Shown piece by piece: positions 8,237 to 19,403 of a stretch of DNA of 64,000 nucleotides (the first letter of the stretch is position 1; each line of letters begins with the position of its first letter). This DNA is from Massilia sp. ZL223 (lineage in GTDB: Bacteria; Pseudomonadota; Gammaproteobacteria; Burkholderiales; Burkholderiaceae_D), in NCBI RefSeq assembly GCF_018119395.1, contig NZ_JAGPWD010000017.1:1-64000 (forward strand). Reading direction: 5' to 3'. The notes under the pieces are model-generated. The model was not told the DNA's origin. It saw only the letters and a program-made list of their open reading frames with translations, and did not search any database. A program made the position numbers and the translations under genes.

Positions 8237-9523
8237 TCAGCGTGCCGCCAGCTGCTGTCCTAATCGCTTCCCCAACGCCAGCAAAGTCAGCGTCGGCGGC
8301 AAGCCCCACGGTTCCGGAATCACCGAGGCATCGCACACGAACAGCCCCGGCGTTCCCGTTTCCAGCCCCGCATCCACCCCCGCGCCGATACGCACGCTGC
8401 CGCCCGGATGCGCCGCGAAATGCCAGGTACTGAACACATTGCGCGCCCCCGCCTGGCGCAGGATGGCGCGCGCCATTTCCGTTCCGCGCCGCAGCTTGTC
8501 CTTGTCGGCCGGCGCCAGCCGCTTGTCCGCCCAGCGCTGGCCGACCGCGCCGCCGATCTCGTCGCGGATCTTGACCATCACCGACAGCGTGCGCCGGTGC
8601 GCCAGCAGGCGGTCGAAGCGGCCCACCTGGGCCGCGAAGGCCTGGTACATCGGGCGCGGCAGGGTCAGGTCGGCCAGCGCGATGCCTTGTTCCGCGAAGT
8701 GCGCCCCGGCCGCCATCGGCACCTCGGCGCCGCCGTCGAGATCCTCCACGCTGCCCATCACCGCCACCACCGGATCGCTGAAGAAGGGCGCATGGCGCGG
8801 CCCCAGGCCGGACCGGTGCAGGATACGCGGGCTGCCGATGCCGCCCCCGGCCAGCACCACCAGCGGCGCCCTGGCCACCTGCGCCTGGCCGCCGCGCACG
8901 AATTCCACGCCGCGCGCCCGGCCTTCCTCCACCAGCACGCGCAGCACCCGGCTGCCGGACGCCAGTACCGCGCCGTCGCGCCGGGCTTCCTCGACGAAGT
9001 CGCGCGCCGTCCACTTGGCGCCGAAGGGACAGCCGTAGACGCAGCGCCAGCAGCCGCTGCGGCAGGACTGCGGCCGGATCATCTTGTCCAGCTTGCGCCA
9101 TGCGAAGCCGGCGGCACGCGCGGCCTCGGCGATACGCGCGGCCATCGGGCCCACCAGGTGGTCCGGCAGGGGCGCCATCGGCAGCTCGGCGCGCAGCGCG
9201 GCGATGTATGGGTCCAGGTCGATGCCGTGGGCCGCGAACATGGCGCCGGGCGGCGGGGCGGCGGTGGCGAAATTCACCGCCGTGCTGCCGCCCAGGGTGG
9301 CGCCGCCGACCAGCAGCGAGGCGTCGCGGTGCACGAAGGCGCCGCGTCCGGGGACGGCCGCCATGGCCGCCATCTGGGTCAAGGTGCCGGCCAGCGGCGC
9401 AGCGCCGCCCTGTTCGAGGATCAGGATGCGGCTGCCGGCGCGCGCCAGTTCGCGCGCCACGCTGGCGCCGCCGGGGCCGGTGCCGACCACGATGGCGTCG
9501 TAGGAGTGGTTGTCAGCGTCCAT
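8237..9523 (-). CDS. GMC-type FAD oxidoreductase with a cysteine cluster
   Basis: A 428-residue flavoprotein. The N-terminal Rossmann motif is VVGTGPGGASVARELA (about residues 12-27), followed by GGATLGGSTAVN, as in GMC (glucose-methanol-choline) oxidoreductases. The C-terminal part has HFAAHPGGSVRIG and LFVCDASVIPEPWGLPPT, matching the GMC C-terminal domain with its conserved His and DxS. A cysteine-rich segment CRSGCWRCVYGCPFGAKW (near residues 153-170) resembles Fe-S or disulfide segments seen in membrane-bound alcohol or sugar dehydrogenases. At 428 residues it is shorter than most GMC enzymes (500-600). The substrate is unknown. Confidence 0.8.
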   Translation of the reverse strand: MDADNHSYDAIVVGTGPGGASVARELARAGSRILILEQGGAAPLAGTLTQMAAMAAVPGRGAFVHRDASLLVGGATLGGSTAVNFATAAPPPGAMFAAHGIDLDPYIAALRAELPMAPLPDHLVGPMAARIAEAARAAGFAWRKLDKMIRPQSCRSGCWRCVYGCPFGAKWTARDFVEEARRDGAVLASGSRVLRVLVEEGRARGVEFVRGGQAQVARAPLVVLAGGGIGSPRILHRSGLGPRHAPFFSDPVVAVMGSVEDLDGGAEVPMAAGAHFAEQGIALADLTLPRPMYQAFAAQVGRFDRLLAHRRTLSVMVKIRDEIGGAVGQRWADKRLAPADKDKLRRGTEMARAILRQAGARNVFSTWHFAAHPGGSVRIGAGVDAGLETGTPGLFVCDASVIPEPWGLPPTLTLLALGKRLGQQLAAR

Positions 9524-9736
9524 GGAATCAAAAAAATGGGAGGCCGGCGGATGCTAACACGGCGCGTATTCGCGCTGTCCATACGCGTCATTACGCCCGT
9601 AAATACGGGATGTCCGGACATGTCGTGTGCATACCTCTTTTCATGTGACGACCTGCATATAAGCCTGCTATGATCTCCGCGCACAGCTGTCGAGCTTGCC
9701 CGGCAGCTCCTTCCCTAAGAGTCCGAGAAAGATCTC

Positions 9737-11866
9737 ATGAACCGTCCACAACTGCTCATCCTTGCAGCCAGCATCGCACTGGCGCACGCGGCGGTCGCCG
9801 CTCCCAGCGCAGCCGCCCTCGACGCCTCCAACCCGTTCGCCAAGCAAAGCAGCCTGCCGCTGAACTACCCGGCTTTCGACAAGATCAAGGACGAGCATTT
9901 CCTGCCCGCCTACGCCGCCGGCATGCGCGAGCAGCTGCGCGAAGTGGACGTGATCGCCAACAGCAAGGCCGCGCCGAGCTTCGCCAACACCATCGTCGCC
10001 ATGGAGCGTTCCGGCCAGCTGCTGGGCCGCGTGTCGGCCGTGTTCTCGAACCTGCAGACCGCCAACACCAACGACCGCCTGGACGCCATCGACCGCGAGA
10101 TGTCGCCCAAGCTGGCGGCGCACAACGACGCCATCTACCTGAACCCGAAGCTGTTCCAGCGCGTGAAGACCCTGCATGACAAGCGCGCCAGCCTCAAGCT
10201 GGACGCCGAGTCGAACCACCTGCTCGAGCGCGTGTACAAGGAATTCGTGCGCGCCGGCGCCAATCTGTCGGATGCCGACAAGCAGAAGCTGAAGGCCTAC
10301 AACGGCGAGATCGCCTCGCTGCAGTCGGAATTCTCGCAGCGCGTGCTGAAGGAAGCCAATGCCTCGGCGCTGGTCGTGGGCAGCCGCGAGGAGCTGGCCG
10401 GCATGTCGGAAGCCGAGATCGCCGCCGCCGCCGCCGAAGCGGAAAAGCGCGGCCAGAAGGGCAAGTACGCCATCGCCATCGTCAACACCAGCAGCCAGCC
10501 TGCGCTGGCCACGCTGACCAACCGCGCCACCCGCGAGCGCCTGATGCAGGCATCGCTCAACCGCGGCAGCCGCGGCGGCGAATTCGATGCGCGCGAGCTG
10601 GTGCTGCGCCTGGTCAAGCTGCGCGCCGAGCGCGCCGCGCTGCTGGGCTACCCGAACTACGCGGCCTATTCGCAGGAACTGGAAACCGCCAAGAATCCGG
10701 CCGCCGTCAACAAGCTGCTGGGCGAACTGGCCGGCCCGGCCGTGAACAACGCGAAGAAGGAAGCGGCCGAGATCCAGAAGGTCATCGACGCCGAGAAAGG
10801 CGGTTTCCAGATCGCCTCCTGGGACTGGCCGATCTACCAGGACAAGGTGCGCGCCGCCCGCTACAACTTCGACGAGAACCAGCTGCGTCCCTATTTTGAA
10901 CTGAACCGCGTGCTGGTCGACGGCGTGTTCTTCGCCGCCACCAAGGAATTCGGCATCACCTTCAAGGAACGCAAGGACCTGCCGGTGTACGACCCGGACG
11001 TGCGCGTGTTCGACGTGTTCGACCACGACGGCAAGCAGCTGGCGATCTTCCTGTTCGACCCCTATGCGCGCGCCAACAAGCAGGGCGGCGCCTGGATGAA
11101 CGAATACGTGTCGCAGTCGACCCTGCTGAACCGCCGCCCGGTGGTGGGCAACCACCTGAACATCCCGAAGCCGCCCGCCGGCGAGCCGACCCTGCTGACC
11201 TACGACGAAGTGCGCACCGCCTTCCACGAGTTCGGCCACGCGCTGCACGGCATGTTCTCGAACGTGAAGTACCCGCACTTCTCGGGCACCAGCGTGCCGC
11301 GCGACTTCGTCGAGTATCCGTCCCAGGTCAACGAGATGTGGGCGATCTGGCCTGAGGTTCTCAGCAACTACGCCAGGCACCACAAGACCGGCGCCGCGAT
11401 GCCGAAAGAACTGCTGGACAAGGTGGTCGCCTCGAAGAAGTTTAACCAGGGCTACCTGACCACCGAATACCTGGCCGCCTCGCTGATCGACCAGCGCTGG
11501 CACCAGCTCACGCCGAGCGAGATCCCGACCGACGTGCTGGCCTTCGAAGCCAAGGCGCTGAAGGATGCGGGCGCCGACTTCGCGCCGGTGCCGCCGCGCT
11601 ACCGCACGACCTACTTCTCGCACTCGATGAACGGCGGCTACTCGGCCGGCTACTACGCCTACCTGTGGAGCGAAAAGCTGGACGCCGACACCGTCGAGTG
11701 GTTCAAGCAGAACGGCGGCCTGTCGCGCAAGAACGGCGACCACTTCCGCAAGACCCTGCTGTCGCGCGGCGGCACCGCCGACGCGATGGACCTGTTCCGC
11801 AACTTCCGCGGCCGCGACCCGATCATCGAGCCGCTGCTGGAGCGCCGCGGCCTGACCGGCAACTAA
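9737..11866 (+). CDS. Exported M3 family zinc metallopeptidase (copy 1)
   Basis: A 709-residue thimet/Dcp-type oligopeptidase (family M3) with HEFGHALHGM at 497-506 and the third zinc ligand in the downstream DFVEYPSQVNEMW segment. The N-terminus (MNRPQLLILAASIALAHAAV..) is a Sec signal peptide, so this one is periplasmic, unlike E. coli Dcp or OpdA. The helical M3 N-terminal region starts at SNPFAKQSSLPLNYPAFDKI. It should cut short peptides. The next gene is a close paralogue with an almost identical layout, 81 bp downstream with no T-tract terminator between, so co-transcription is likely. Confidence 0.88.
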   Translation: MNRPQLLILAASIALAHAAVAAPSAAALDASNPFAKQSSLPLNYPAFDKIKDEHFLPAYAAGMREQLREVDVIANSKAAPSFANTIVAMERSGQLLGRVSAVFSNLQTANTNDRLDAIDREMSPKLAAHNDAIYLNPKLFQRVKTLHDKRASLKLDAESNHLLERVYKEFVRAGANLSDADKQKLKAYNGEIASLQSEFSQRVLKEANASALVVGSREELAGMSEAEIAAAAAEAEKRGQKGKYAIAIVNTSSQPALATLTNRATRERLMQASLNRGSRGGEFDARELVLRLVKLRAERAALLGYPNYAAYSQELETAKNPAAVNKLLGELAGPAVNNAKKEAAEIQKVIDAEKGGFQIASWDWPIYQDKVRAARYNFDENQLRPYFELNRVLVDGVFFAATKEFGITFKERKDLPVYDPDVRVFDVFDHDGKQLAIFLFDPYARANKQGGAWMNEYVSQSTLLNRRPVVGNHLNIPKPPAGEPTLLTYDEVRTAFHEFGHALHGMFSNVKYPHFSGTSVPRDFVEYPSQVNEMWAIWPEVLSNYARHHKTGAAMPKELLDKVVASKKFNQGYLTTEYLAASLIDQRWHQLTPSEIPTDVLAFEAKALKDAGADFAPVPPRYRTTYFSHSMNGGYSAGYYAYLWSEKLDADTVEWFKQNGGLSRKNGDHFRKTLLSRGGTADAMDLFRNFRGRDPIIEPLLERRGLTGN

Positions 11867-11947
11867 TCCTTCGCACCGCCCCTGCGCCGCCACAAGCGGC
11901 GCCGGGGCGGCGTGTCGTTCGTCCTACCCATATCACATAGAGACACC

Positions 11948-14083
11948 ATGAACCGTCCACACATCCTGCTCGTTGCCGCCGCCGCTGCCGGCGCCGCCGC
12001 ACTGGCTCCCGCCTGGGCCGCCCCCGCTTCCCAGCTGGAGGCGTCGAATCCCTTCGCCAAGGAAAGCAGCCTGCCGTTCAACTACCCGGCCTGGGACAAG
12101 ATCCGCAACGAGCACTTCGCGCCGGCCTTCGCCGAGGGCATGCGCGTGGAGGCCCTCGAGGTCGAGGCGATCGCCAACAACAAGGCCGCGCCGACCTTCG
12201 AGAACACCATCGTCGCCATGGAGCGCTCGGGCCGCCTGCTGGACCGCGTGAGCGCCGCCTTCGGCACCCTGTCGGGCTCCTACACCAACGACAGCATCAT
12301 CGCACTGAGCAAGGAACTGGCGCCCAAGCTGGCCGCCCACGGCGACGCGATCCGCCTGAACCCGAAGCTCTACCAGCGTATCAAGACCCTGTACGACAAG
12401 CGCAACAGCCTGAAACTGGACGCCGAGTCGAAGTACCTGCTCGAGCGCTACCACACCGACTTCGTGCGCGCCGGCGCCAAGCTCTCCGACGCCGACAAGG
12501 TCAAGCTGAAGGACTACAACGCCCAGCTGGCCGCCCTGCAGACCCAGTTCGCGCAGTTCACCCTGAAGGAAGCGAATGCGTCGGCGCTGGTGGTCGACAC
12601 CCGCGAAGAGCTGGCCGGCCTGTCGGACAAGGCGATCGACGCCGCCGCTCTTGAAGCCAAGAAGCGCGGCCTGGATGGCAAGTTCGTGATCCCGGTCGTG
12701 AACACCACCCAGCAGGCCGGCTTGTCGGTACTGACCAACCGCGCCACCCGCGAGAAGCTGCTGGCCGCCTCGCTGGCGCGCGGCAACCGCGGCGGCGAGT
12801 TCGACACCCGCGACACCGTGCTGAAGATCGCCAAGCTGCGCGCCGAGCGCGCCGTGCTGCTGGGCTATCCGAACCACGCGGCCTACAACCTGGAAGACCA
12901 GACCGCCAAGAACACCAAGGCCGTCAACAGCCTGCTGGCCGAATTCGCCAAGCCGGCCGTGAACAACGCACGCAAGGAAGCGCTTGAAATCCAGAAGGTG
13001 ATCGACGCCGAGAAAGGCGGTTTCCAGGCCGCCGCGCAGGACTGGGGCTTCTACAGCGACAAGGTGCGCGCCCAGCGCTACGCCTTCGACGCCAGCCAGC
13101 TCAAGCCTTACTTCGAGCTGAACCGCGTGCTGCAGGACGGCGTGTTCTTCGCCGCCAACAAGGAATTCGGCATCAGCTTCAAGGAGCGCAAGGACCTGCC
13201 GACCTATAACGAGGACGTGCGCGTGTTCGACGTGTTCGACCACGATGGCAAGCAGCTGGCGATCTTCACCTTCGACCCGTATGCGCGCTCGAACAAGCGC
13301 GGCGGCGCCTGGGCCAATGCCTGGGTGGGCCAGAGCCACCTGCTGGGCACCAAGCCGGTCATCGCCAACAACCTGAACGTGGCCAAGCCGGCTGCGGGCG
13401 AGCCGACCCTGCTGACCTATGACGAAGTGCGCACCACCTTCCACGAATTCGGCCACGCCCTGCACGGCATGTTCTCGGACGTGAAGTACCCGCGCTTCTC
13501 GGGTTCGCGCGTGCCGCGCGACTATGTCGAGTTCCCGTCGCAGGTGAACGAGATGTGGATGGCCTGGCCGGAGGTCCTCTCCAACTACGCGAGGCATTAC
13601 CAGACCGGCGAGCCGATGCCGAAGGAACTGCTGGACAAGGTGCAAGCCTCGCAGCAGTTCAACGAAGGCTTCCGCACCACCGAGTACCTGGCGGCTTCGC
13701 TGCTGGACCAGGCCTGGCACCAGCTGTCGCCCGACCAGATCCCGACCGACGTTCTGGCTTTTGAAGCCGAGGCGCTGAAGAAGGCCGGTGTCGACTTCGC
13801 CCTGGTGCCGCCGCGCTACCGCAGCACCTACTTCTCGCACACCTTCTCGGGCGGCTACTCGGCCGGCTACTACGGCTACCTGTGGGCCGAGAAGCTGGAC
13901 GCGGACACCGTCAACTGGTTCAAGGAAAACGGCGGCCTGACCCGCAAGAACGGCGACCACTTCCGCAAGACCCTGCTGTCGCGTGGCGGCACCATCGATG
14001 CGATGCAGATGTACCGCAACTTCAGCGGGCGTGATGCGAAGGTGGAGCCGCTGCTGGAGCGTCGCGGGTTGACGGCCAAGTAA
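11948..14083 (+). CDS. Exported M3 family zinc metallopeptidase (copy 2)
   Basis: A 711-residue protein, colinear with the preceding gene and alike over most of its length. It carries HEFGHALHGM at 499-508 and DYVEFPSQVNEMW downstream. The signal peptide is MNRPHILLVAAAAAGAAALA followed by PAWAAPAS. The ATG at 11948 is preferred to an in-frame ATG 36 bases upstream because it gives a standard signal peptide that aligns with copy 1. The pair is a tandem duplication. Differences are concentrated near the signal peptide and in scattered surface positions, which may mean different peptide preference. Confidence 0.88.
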   Translation: MNRPHILLVAAAAAGAAALAPAWAAPASQLEASNPFAKESSLPFNYPAWDKIRNEHFAPAFAEGMRVEALEVEAIANNKAAPTFENTIVAMERSGRLLDRVSAAFGTLSGSYTNDSIIALSKELAPKLAAHGDAIRLNPKLYQRIKTLYDKRNSLKLDAESKYLLERYHTDFVRAGAKLSDADKVKLKDYNAQLAALQTQFAQFTLKEANASALVVDTREELAGLSDKAIDAAALEAKKRGLDGKFVIPVVNTTQQAGLSVLTNRATREKLLAASLARGNRGGEFDTRDTVLKIAKLRAERAVLLGYPNHAAYNLEDQTAKNTKAVNSLLAEFAKPAVNNARKEALEIQKVIDAEKGGFQAAAQDWGFYSDKVRAQRYAFDASQLKPYFELNRVLQDGVFFAANKEFGISFKERKDLPTYNEDVRVFDVFDHDGKQLAIFTFDPYARSNKRGGAWANAWVGQSHLLGTKPVIANNLNVAKPAAGEPTLLTYDEVRTTFHEFGHALHGMFSDVKYPRFSGSRVPRDYVEFPSQVNEMWMAWPEVLSNYARHYQTGEPMPKELLDKVQASQQFNEGFRTTEYLAASLLDQAWHQLSPDQIPTDVLAFEAEALKKAGVDFALVPPRYRSTYFSHTFSGGYSAGYYGYLWAEKLDADTVNWFKENGGLTRKNGDHFRKTLLSRGGTIDAMQMYRNFSGRDAKVEPLLERRGLTAK

Positions 14084-14103
14084 GGCGTTTGTAGCCTGCT
14101 GGC

Positions 14104-14139
14104 AAACTTGGGTCACCGCGCAGGCGGGGACCCAAGTTT
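14104..14139. repeat. Short hairpin related to the REP-like element
   Basis: The inverted repeat AAACTTGGGTC...GACCCAAGTTT has 11-base arms around a GC-rich centre. The arm ends match the inner ends (AACTTGGG/CCCAAGTT) of the longer REP-like elements, but the CGACG outer parts are missing. It lies between two genes on the same strand and could be a decayed copy or a weak terminator for the M3 pair. Confidence 0.5.
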
Positions 14140-14227
14140 CTATAAACACCACACACTCAACCGCAGTCGTGTACGGCCCCGGCCCACCTTGCCGTACAAT
14201 GAATCGTGCTCACCACCGGAGGACACG

Positions 14228-14512
14228 ATGCAAAACGACAACGACGAAATCCTGAAAGCGCACCTGCGCACCCTGCATCGCCACCTGCAGGAAACCGACG
14301 ACGTCGACCCGGAACTGGAAACCCTGCTGCGCCAGCTCGACGGCGACATCGACAAGGTGCTGGAACGCCGCGCCGAGCAGGAACTCGACCACAATACCTT
14401 CGGCCTTTCCTCGCGCACCCAGGAGCTGGCGGCCCGCTTCAATGTGCGCCATCCGAACGTCGCGAGCGGCCTGCGCGAGCTCGGCAATATTCTGTCGAAC
14501 ATGGGCATCTAA
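14228..14512 (+). CDS. DUF4404 family protein
   Basis: A 94-residue acidic, helical protein: HLRTLHRHLQETDDVDPELE, then LLRQLDGDI, then RTQELAARFNVRHPNVASGL. This matches DUF4404, small cytosolic proteins of unknown function in gamma- and betaproteobacteria. The C-terminal HPNVASGLRELGNILSNMGI is the conserved family end, so it looks complete. The ATG at 14228 has a GGAGGA site 8 bases upstream, which decides the start against a longer reading frame. Confidence 0.75.
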   Translation: MQNDNDEILKAHLRTLHRHLQETDDVDPELETLLRQLDGDIDKVLERRAEQELDHNTFGLSSRTQELAARFNVRHPNVASGLRELGNILSNMGI

Positions 14513-14603
14513 GCTGGCATTAATGCCACAAGTCATTGATAGTTAAGCCATTTTCCGGGGCGATCGGCGTCCCGGAGACGGTTTTCCGGTAAAATACCGG
14601 CCA

Positions 14604-16868
<2,265 letters not shown>

Positions 16869-16887
16869 TTCTTCAGTTAGCAGTAGA

Positions 16888-16976
16888 ACGTCGCCCCGGC
16901 GGAGGCCGGGGTCCAAGTTGAGCGTTTGGTTAGCTTATGCAGAACTTGGGCCCCGGCCTCCGCCGGGGCGACGGTG
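16888..16976. repeat. REP-like inverted repeat element, copy 3
   Basis: The left arm is ACGTCGCCCCGGCGGAGGCC then GGGGTCCAAGTT. The right arm (about 16941-16976) is AGAACTTGGGCCCCGGCCTC then CGCCGGGGCGACGG. This copy has GGAG in place of GAAG on the left arm and the matching CTCC on the right: a compensatory change that keeps the hairpins. It lies between converging ygiQ and ybdK-like genes. Confidence 0.85.
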
Positions 16977-16977
16977 T

Positions 16978-18198
16978 TTATACGCTGGCGCTCTCGAACA
17001 GCTCGCTGGCCATGCGCGCCAGGTCGTTCATCCCGCCGCCCGCGTCCAGGTGGGCGCGCAGCCAGCCTGCCTGGCCACCATCCTTCATCAGCTGCTCGAT
17101 CACTTCGCAGGCCTTGCCGAAGCCCGGATCTTGCGAGCGCAGCTTCAGGCGCGTCAGGTCGGCCCGCACCGCCTCGGCGATCGGCACCGCCTTGTCGTTC
17201 TCCGGATCGATCCACTCCCCGCCCACGCCGTCGCGCGCCGCGATGAAGCGGTTCCAGGTGTACAACTCGCGGCTGCCGTTCGACGGCCAGCGCCCCGGCT
17301 GGGCGGCGAACTCCAGGCACAGCTCGCGCGCATAGCAGGCCAGCGCCGCCGCGTAGATCGGCTTGAGCGGCGTGTCCAGCACGCGCAGTTCGATGGTGCC
17401 GTATTCCGGCTTGGGCCGCACGTCCCAGTAGAAATCCTTGATGCTCTTGACGATGCCGTGCGCGGCCAGGCGGTCGAAATGCTCGCGGAAGTCCTGCCAG
17501 CTGCGGATGTGCTCGGGCTGGATGCCGCTCATCGGGAAGGCGCTCACCACATTGCTGCGCGAGCTGCAGAAGCCCGAGCTTTCGCCCTGCCAGCAGGGCG
17601 AATTGCTCGACAGCGCGATGAACAGGGGCGCGCGCTGGGTCAGCCAGGCGCACAGCCGGGTCGCCTCGTCCGCGGTGCCGGCGCCGATGTGCACATGCAT
17701 GCCGAACACGGTGAACAGCTTGGCCAGGTAGCCGAACTTGCGCTCCGAGGCGAAGTAGCGTTCCTTGGGATAGATGCGCTGCTCGTTCCACTTCTGGAAG
17801 GGATGCGCGCCGCCGCCCGAGATCGAGGCGCCGACTTCGAAGGCCGCGCGCTGCACCGTGCTGCGGATGTGCTCCAGCTGCCCCGCCGCCTCGTCGAAGG
17901 ACTGCAGGATCGAGGTCGCCACCTCCAGCATCGAGGTGGTGATCTCCGGCGTGTGGACCCAGGGCTTGTCCTGCTTGTCGAGCAGGCGCAGGATGTCCGG
18001 CGCGGCCGGGAACAGGTCGAAGGTCAGGCGGTCGAGCACCATCAGCTCGAGCTCGATGCCCATGGTGCCCAGGGTCGAGGGCTTGAAGTCGGGCAGGAAG
18101 GCCGGGCCTTCTCCAGACACGGCACGCGCCTGTTCGTCGGCGCTCGGCGCGCCGATCGCTTCTTCGTTGATCAAGAGTCCAGTCGTTGGTCCATTCAT
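16978..18198 (-). CDS. YbdK-type carboxylate-amine ligase (glutamate-cysteine ligase 2 family)
   Basis: A 406-residue member of the GCS2 family. Motifs include TMGIELELMVLD near 43, ASISGGGAHPF, GMHVHIGAG near 167, SSNSPCWQGESSGFCSSRS and WDVRPKPEYGTIELRVLDTP. E. coli YbdK (372 aa) has weak gamma-glutamylcysteine synthetase activity; the true substrate of most family members is not settled. The start ATG at 18198 overlaps the stop of the upstream antiporter gene by four bases (ATGA), so translation is coupled. An antiporter of the glutathione-gated Kef type next to a thiol ligase is suggestive. Confidence 0.85.
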   Translation of the reverse strand: MNGPTTGLLINEEAIGAPSADEQARAVSGEGPAFLPDFKPSTLGTMGIELELMVLDRLTFDLFPAAPDILRLLDKQDKPWVHTPEITTSMLEVATSILQSFDEAAGQLEHIRSTVQRAAFEVGASISGGGAHPFQKWNEQRIYPKERYFASERKFGYLAKLFTVFGMHVHIGAGTADEATRLCAWLTQRAPLFIALSSNSPCWQGESSGFCSSRSNVVSAFPMSGIQPEHIRSWQDFREHFDRLAAHGIVKSIKDFYWDVRPKPEYGTIELRVLDTPLKPIYAAALACYARELCLEFAAQPGRWPSNGSRELYTWNRFIAARDGVGGEWIDPENDKAVPIAEAVRADLTRLKLRSQDPGFGKACEVIEQLMKDGGQAGWLRAHLDAGGGMNDLARMASELFESASV

Positions 18199-19403
18199 TG
18201 GGCACCTCCTCGGTAGGTTTCGCCCGCCAGGCGCAGGCCCAGCCAGGTCAGGCCGGGCGCCAGCAGCACGTTCAGCGCCAGCAGGATGTTCATGACGGCG
18301 GTGGACGACGGATCCAGGCCGGTATAGGCGTTCAGCGAGTTGTCGACCACCAGCCCGCCGTAGCTCACCAGGGAGCACATCGACAAGGCCATCGCATGCT
18401 TCTTGCGCTCGCTCCAGGCAGTGGCCGGCCACAGCGCGACGCGGGTGGCGGCGATGCGCACCGCGAACACCACGCAGGCCGAGACCCAGATCCAGCCTTC
18501 CAGCACCAGGCGCAGGTCGACCAGGGCGGCCGACATCAGGAACAGCAGCACGTAGCCGATGTCCTGGGCCGTCTTGAGCTGGGCCTGGAACACGTTGTCG
18601 CGCTTCTCGACGTTGCGCAGCAGGACGCCCATCAGCAGCAGCGAGAGCAGGGCGCTGGCGGCCGATATCGAACACAGGCCGAGGTCGATCAGCAGCGCGG
18701 CCAGCAGCATGCCGGGGCGCATGGTGGCGGGCACCTTGCACAGGCGGGTGGCGAGCGCATACACGCCGTAGGAGAACACGGCGATCAGCGCGCCCAGCAC
18801 CAGCTTGCCGCCCTGGCGCACCAGTTCTTCGCCGAAACCGGCGGTGGCGTCGACGCCGTGGCTGCGGGTCCATGCCAGGGTCAGGCCCAGCGCCAGCAGG
18901 GCCACCAGGTTGCTGATGCCGACCATGTTGTTGGTGGCGAAGGTCGAGGTGCCGCTGGCGTTTTCGTCGGCCACCATGGAGCTGACGATCACCGGGTTCA
19001 CCGCGATCAGGATCGAGCCGATGAAGATGGCCGCGCTCCAGGGCAGGCCGAGCAGGGCCAGGATGATGGCGGTGGCCGCGCCGCGCAGGACGGTGGCCAG
19101 CAGCAGGCTGGCGCCTTGGCGGCCGCTGCGCAGCAGCCAGGCCAGGTCCATCTTGCGCCCGACCTCGAATAGCACCAGGGCGGCGGCGGCGTTAAGCAGT
19201 TCCTGGAACTGGGTCAGCAGGGCGCGGTCGATCACGTCCAGGCCCGTGGCGCCGAGCAGCAGGCCGGCGATCACCGCGCCATACAGCTTGGGCACCTTGA
19301 AGCGCTGCAGCAGCAGGCCGAGCACCAGGGCCAGCATCAGGCCCGCGCCCAGCACGGCCAGCGGGGACAGCAGCCAGAGCGGCGTGGACAGTTCGTCATT
19401 CAT
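18195..19403 (-). CDS. Kef-type (CPA2) cation:proton antiporter, membrane domain only
   Basis: A 402-residue integral membrane protein with about 11-12 hydrophobic segments, matching the Na+/H+ exchanger domain of the CPA2 family (KVPKLYGAVIAGLLLG near 36, AAAALVLFEVGRKMD near 72, AVNPVIVSSMVADENASGTS near 134). It ends after the last membrane helix, with no RCK/TrkA-N nucleotide-binding domain as in KefB/KefC. It lies in the middle of a three-gene set: 8-bp overlap with the upstream secreted protein and 4-bp overlap with the downstream YbdK. Likely inner-membrane K+ or Na+ / H+ exchange; ion specificity cannot be read from the sequence. Confidence 0.82.
   Translation of the reverse strand: MNDELSTPLWLLSPLAVLGAGLMLALVLGLLLQRFKVPKLYGAVIAGLLLGATGLDVIDRALLTQFQELLNAAAALVLFEVGRKMDLAWLLRSGRQGASLLLATVLRGAATAIILALLGLPWSAAIFIGSILIAVNPVIVSSMVADENASGTSTFATNNMVGISNLVALLALGLTLAWTRSHGVDATAGFGEELVRQGGKLVLGALIAVFSYGVYALATRLCKVPATMRPGMLLAALLIDLGLCSISAASALLSLLLMGVLLRNVEKRDNVFQAQLKTAQDIGYVLLFLMSAALVDLRLVLEGWIWVSACVVFAVRIAATRVALWPATAWSERKKHAMALSMCSLVSYGGLVVDNSLNAYTGLDPSSTAVMNILLALNVLLAPGLTWLGLRLAGETYRGGAQ

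Noticed and set aside
9668-11893. Long antisense frames opposite the M3 genes (also 11933-14152) and opposite ygiQ (14520-16916)
   Set aside because: Shadows of genuine coding sequence; composition and lack of motifs show they are not genes.
14104-14139. Full REP-like element
   Set aside because: Only the inner arm ends match; the CGTCG parts are missing and it is not between converging genes. Recorded as a related short hairpin.
16978-18873. A 631-codon fusion of the antiporter strand and YbdK
   Set aside because: The upstream part is out of frame with the antiporter and has no homology. The ATG at 18198 with the ATGA overlap is the proper start.
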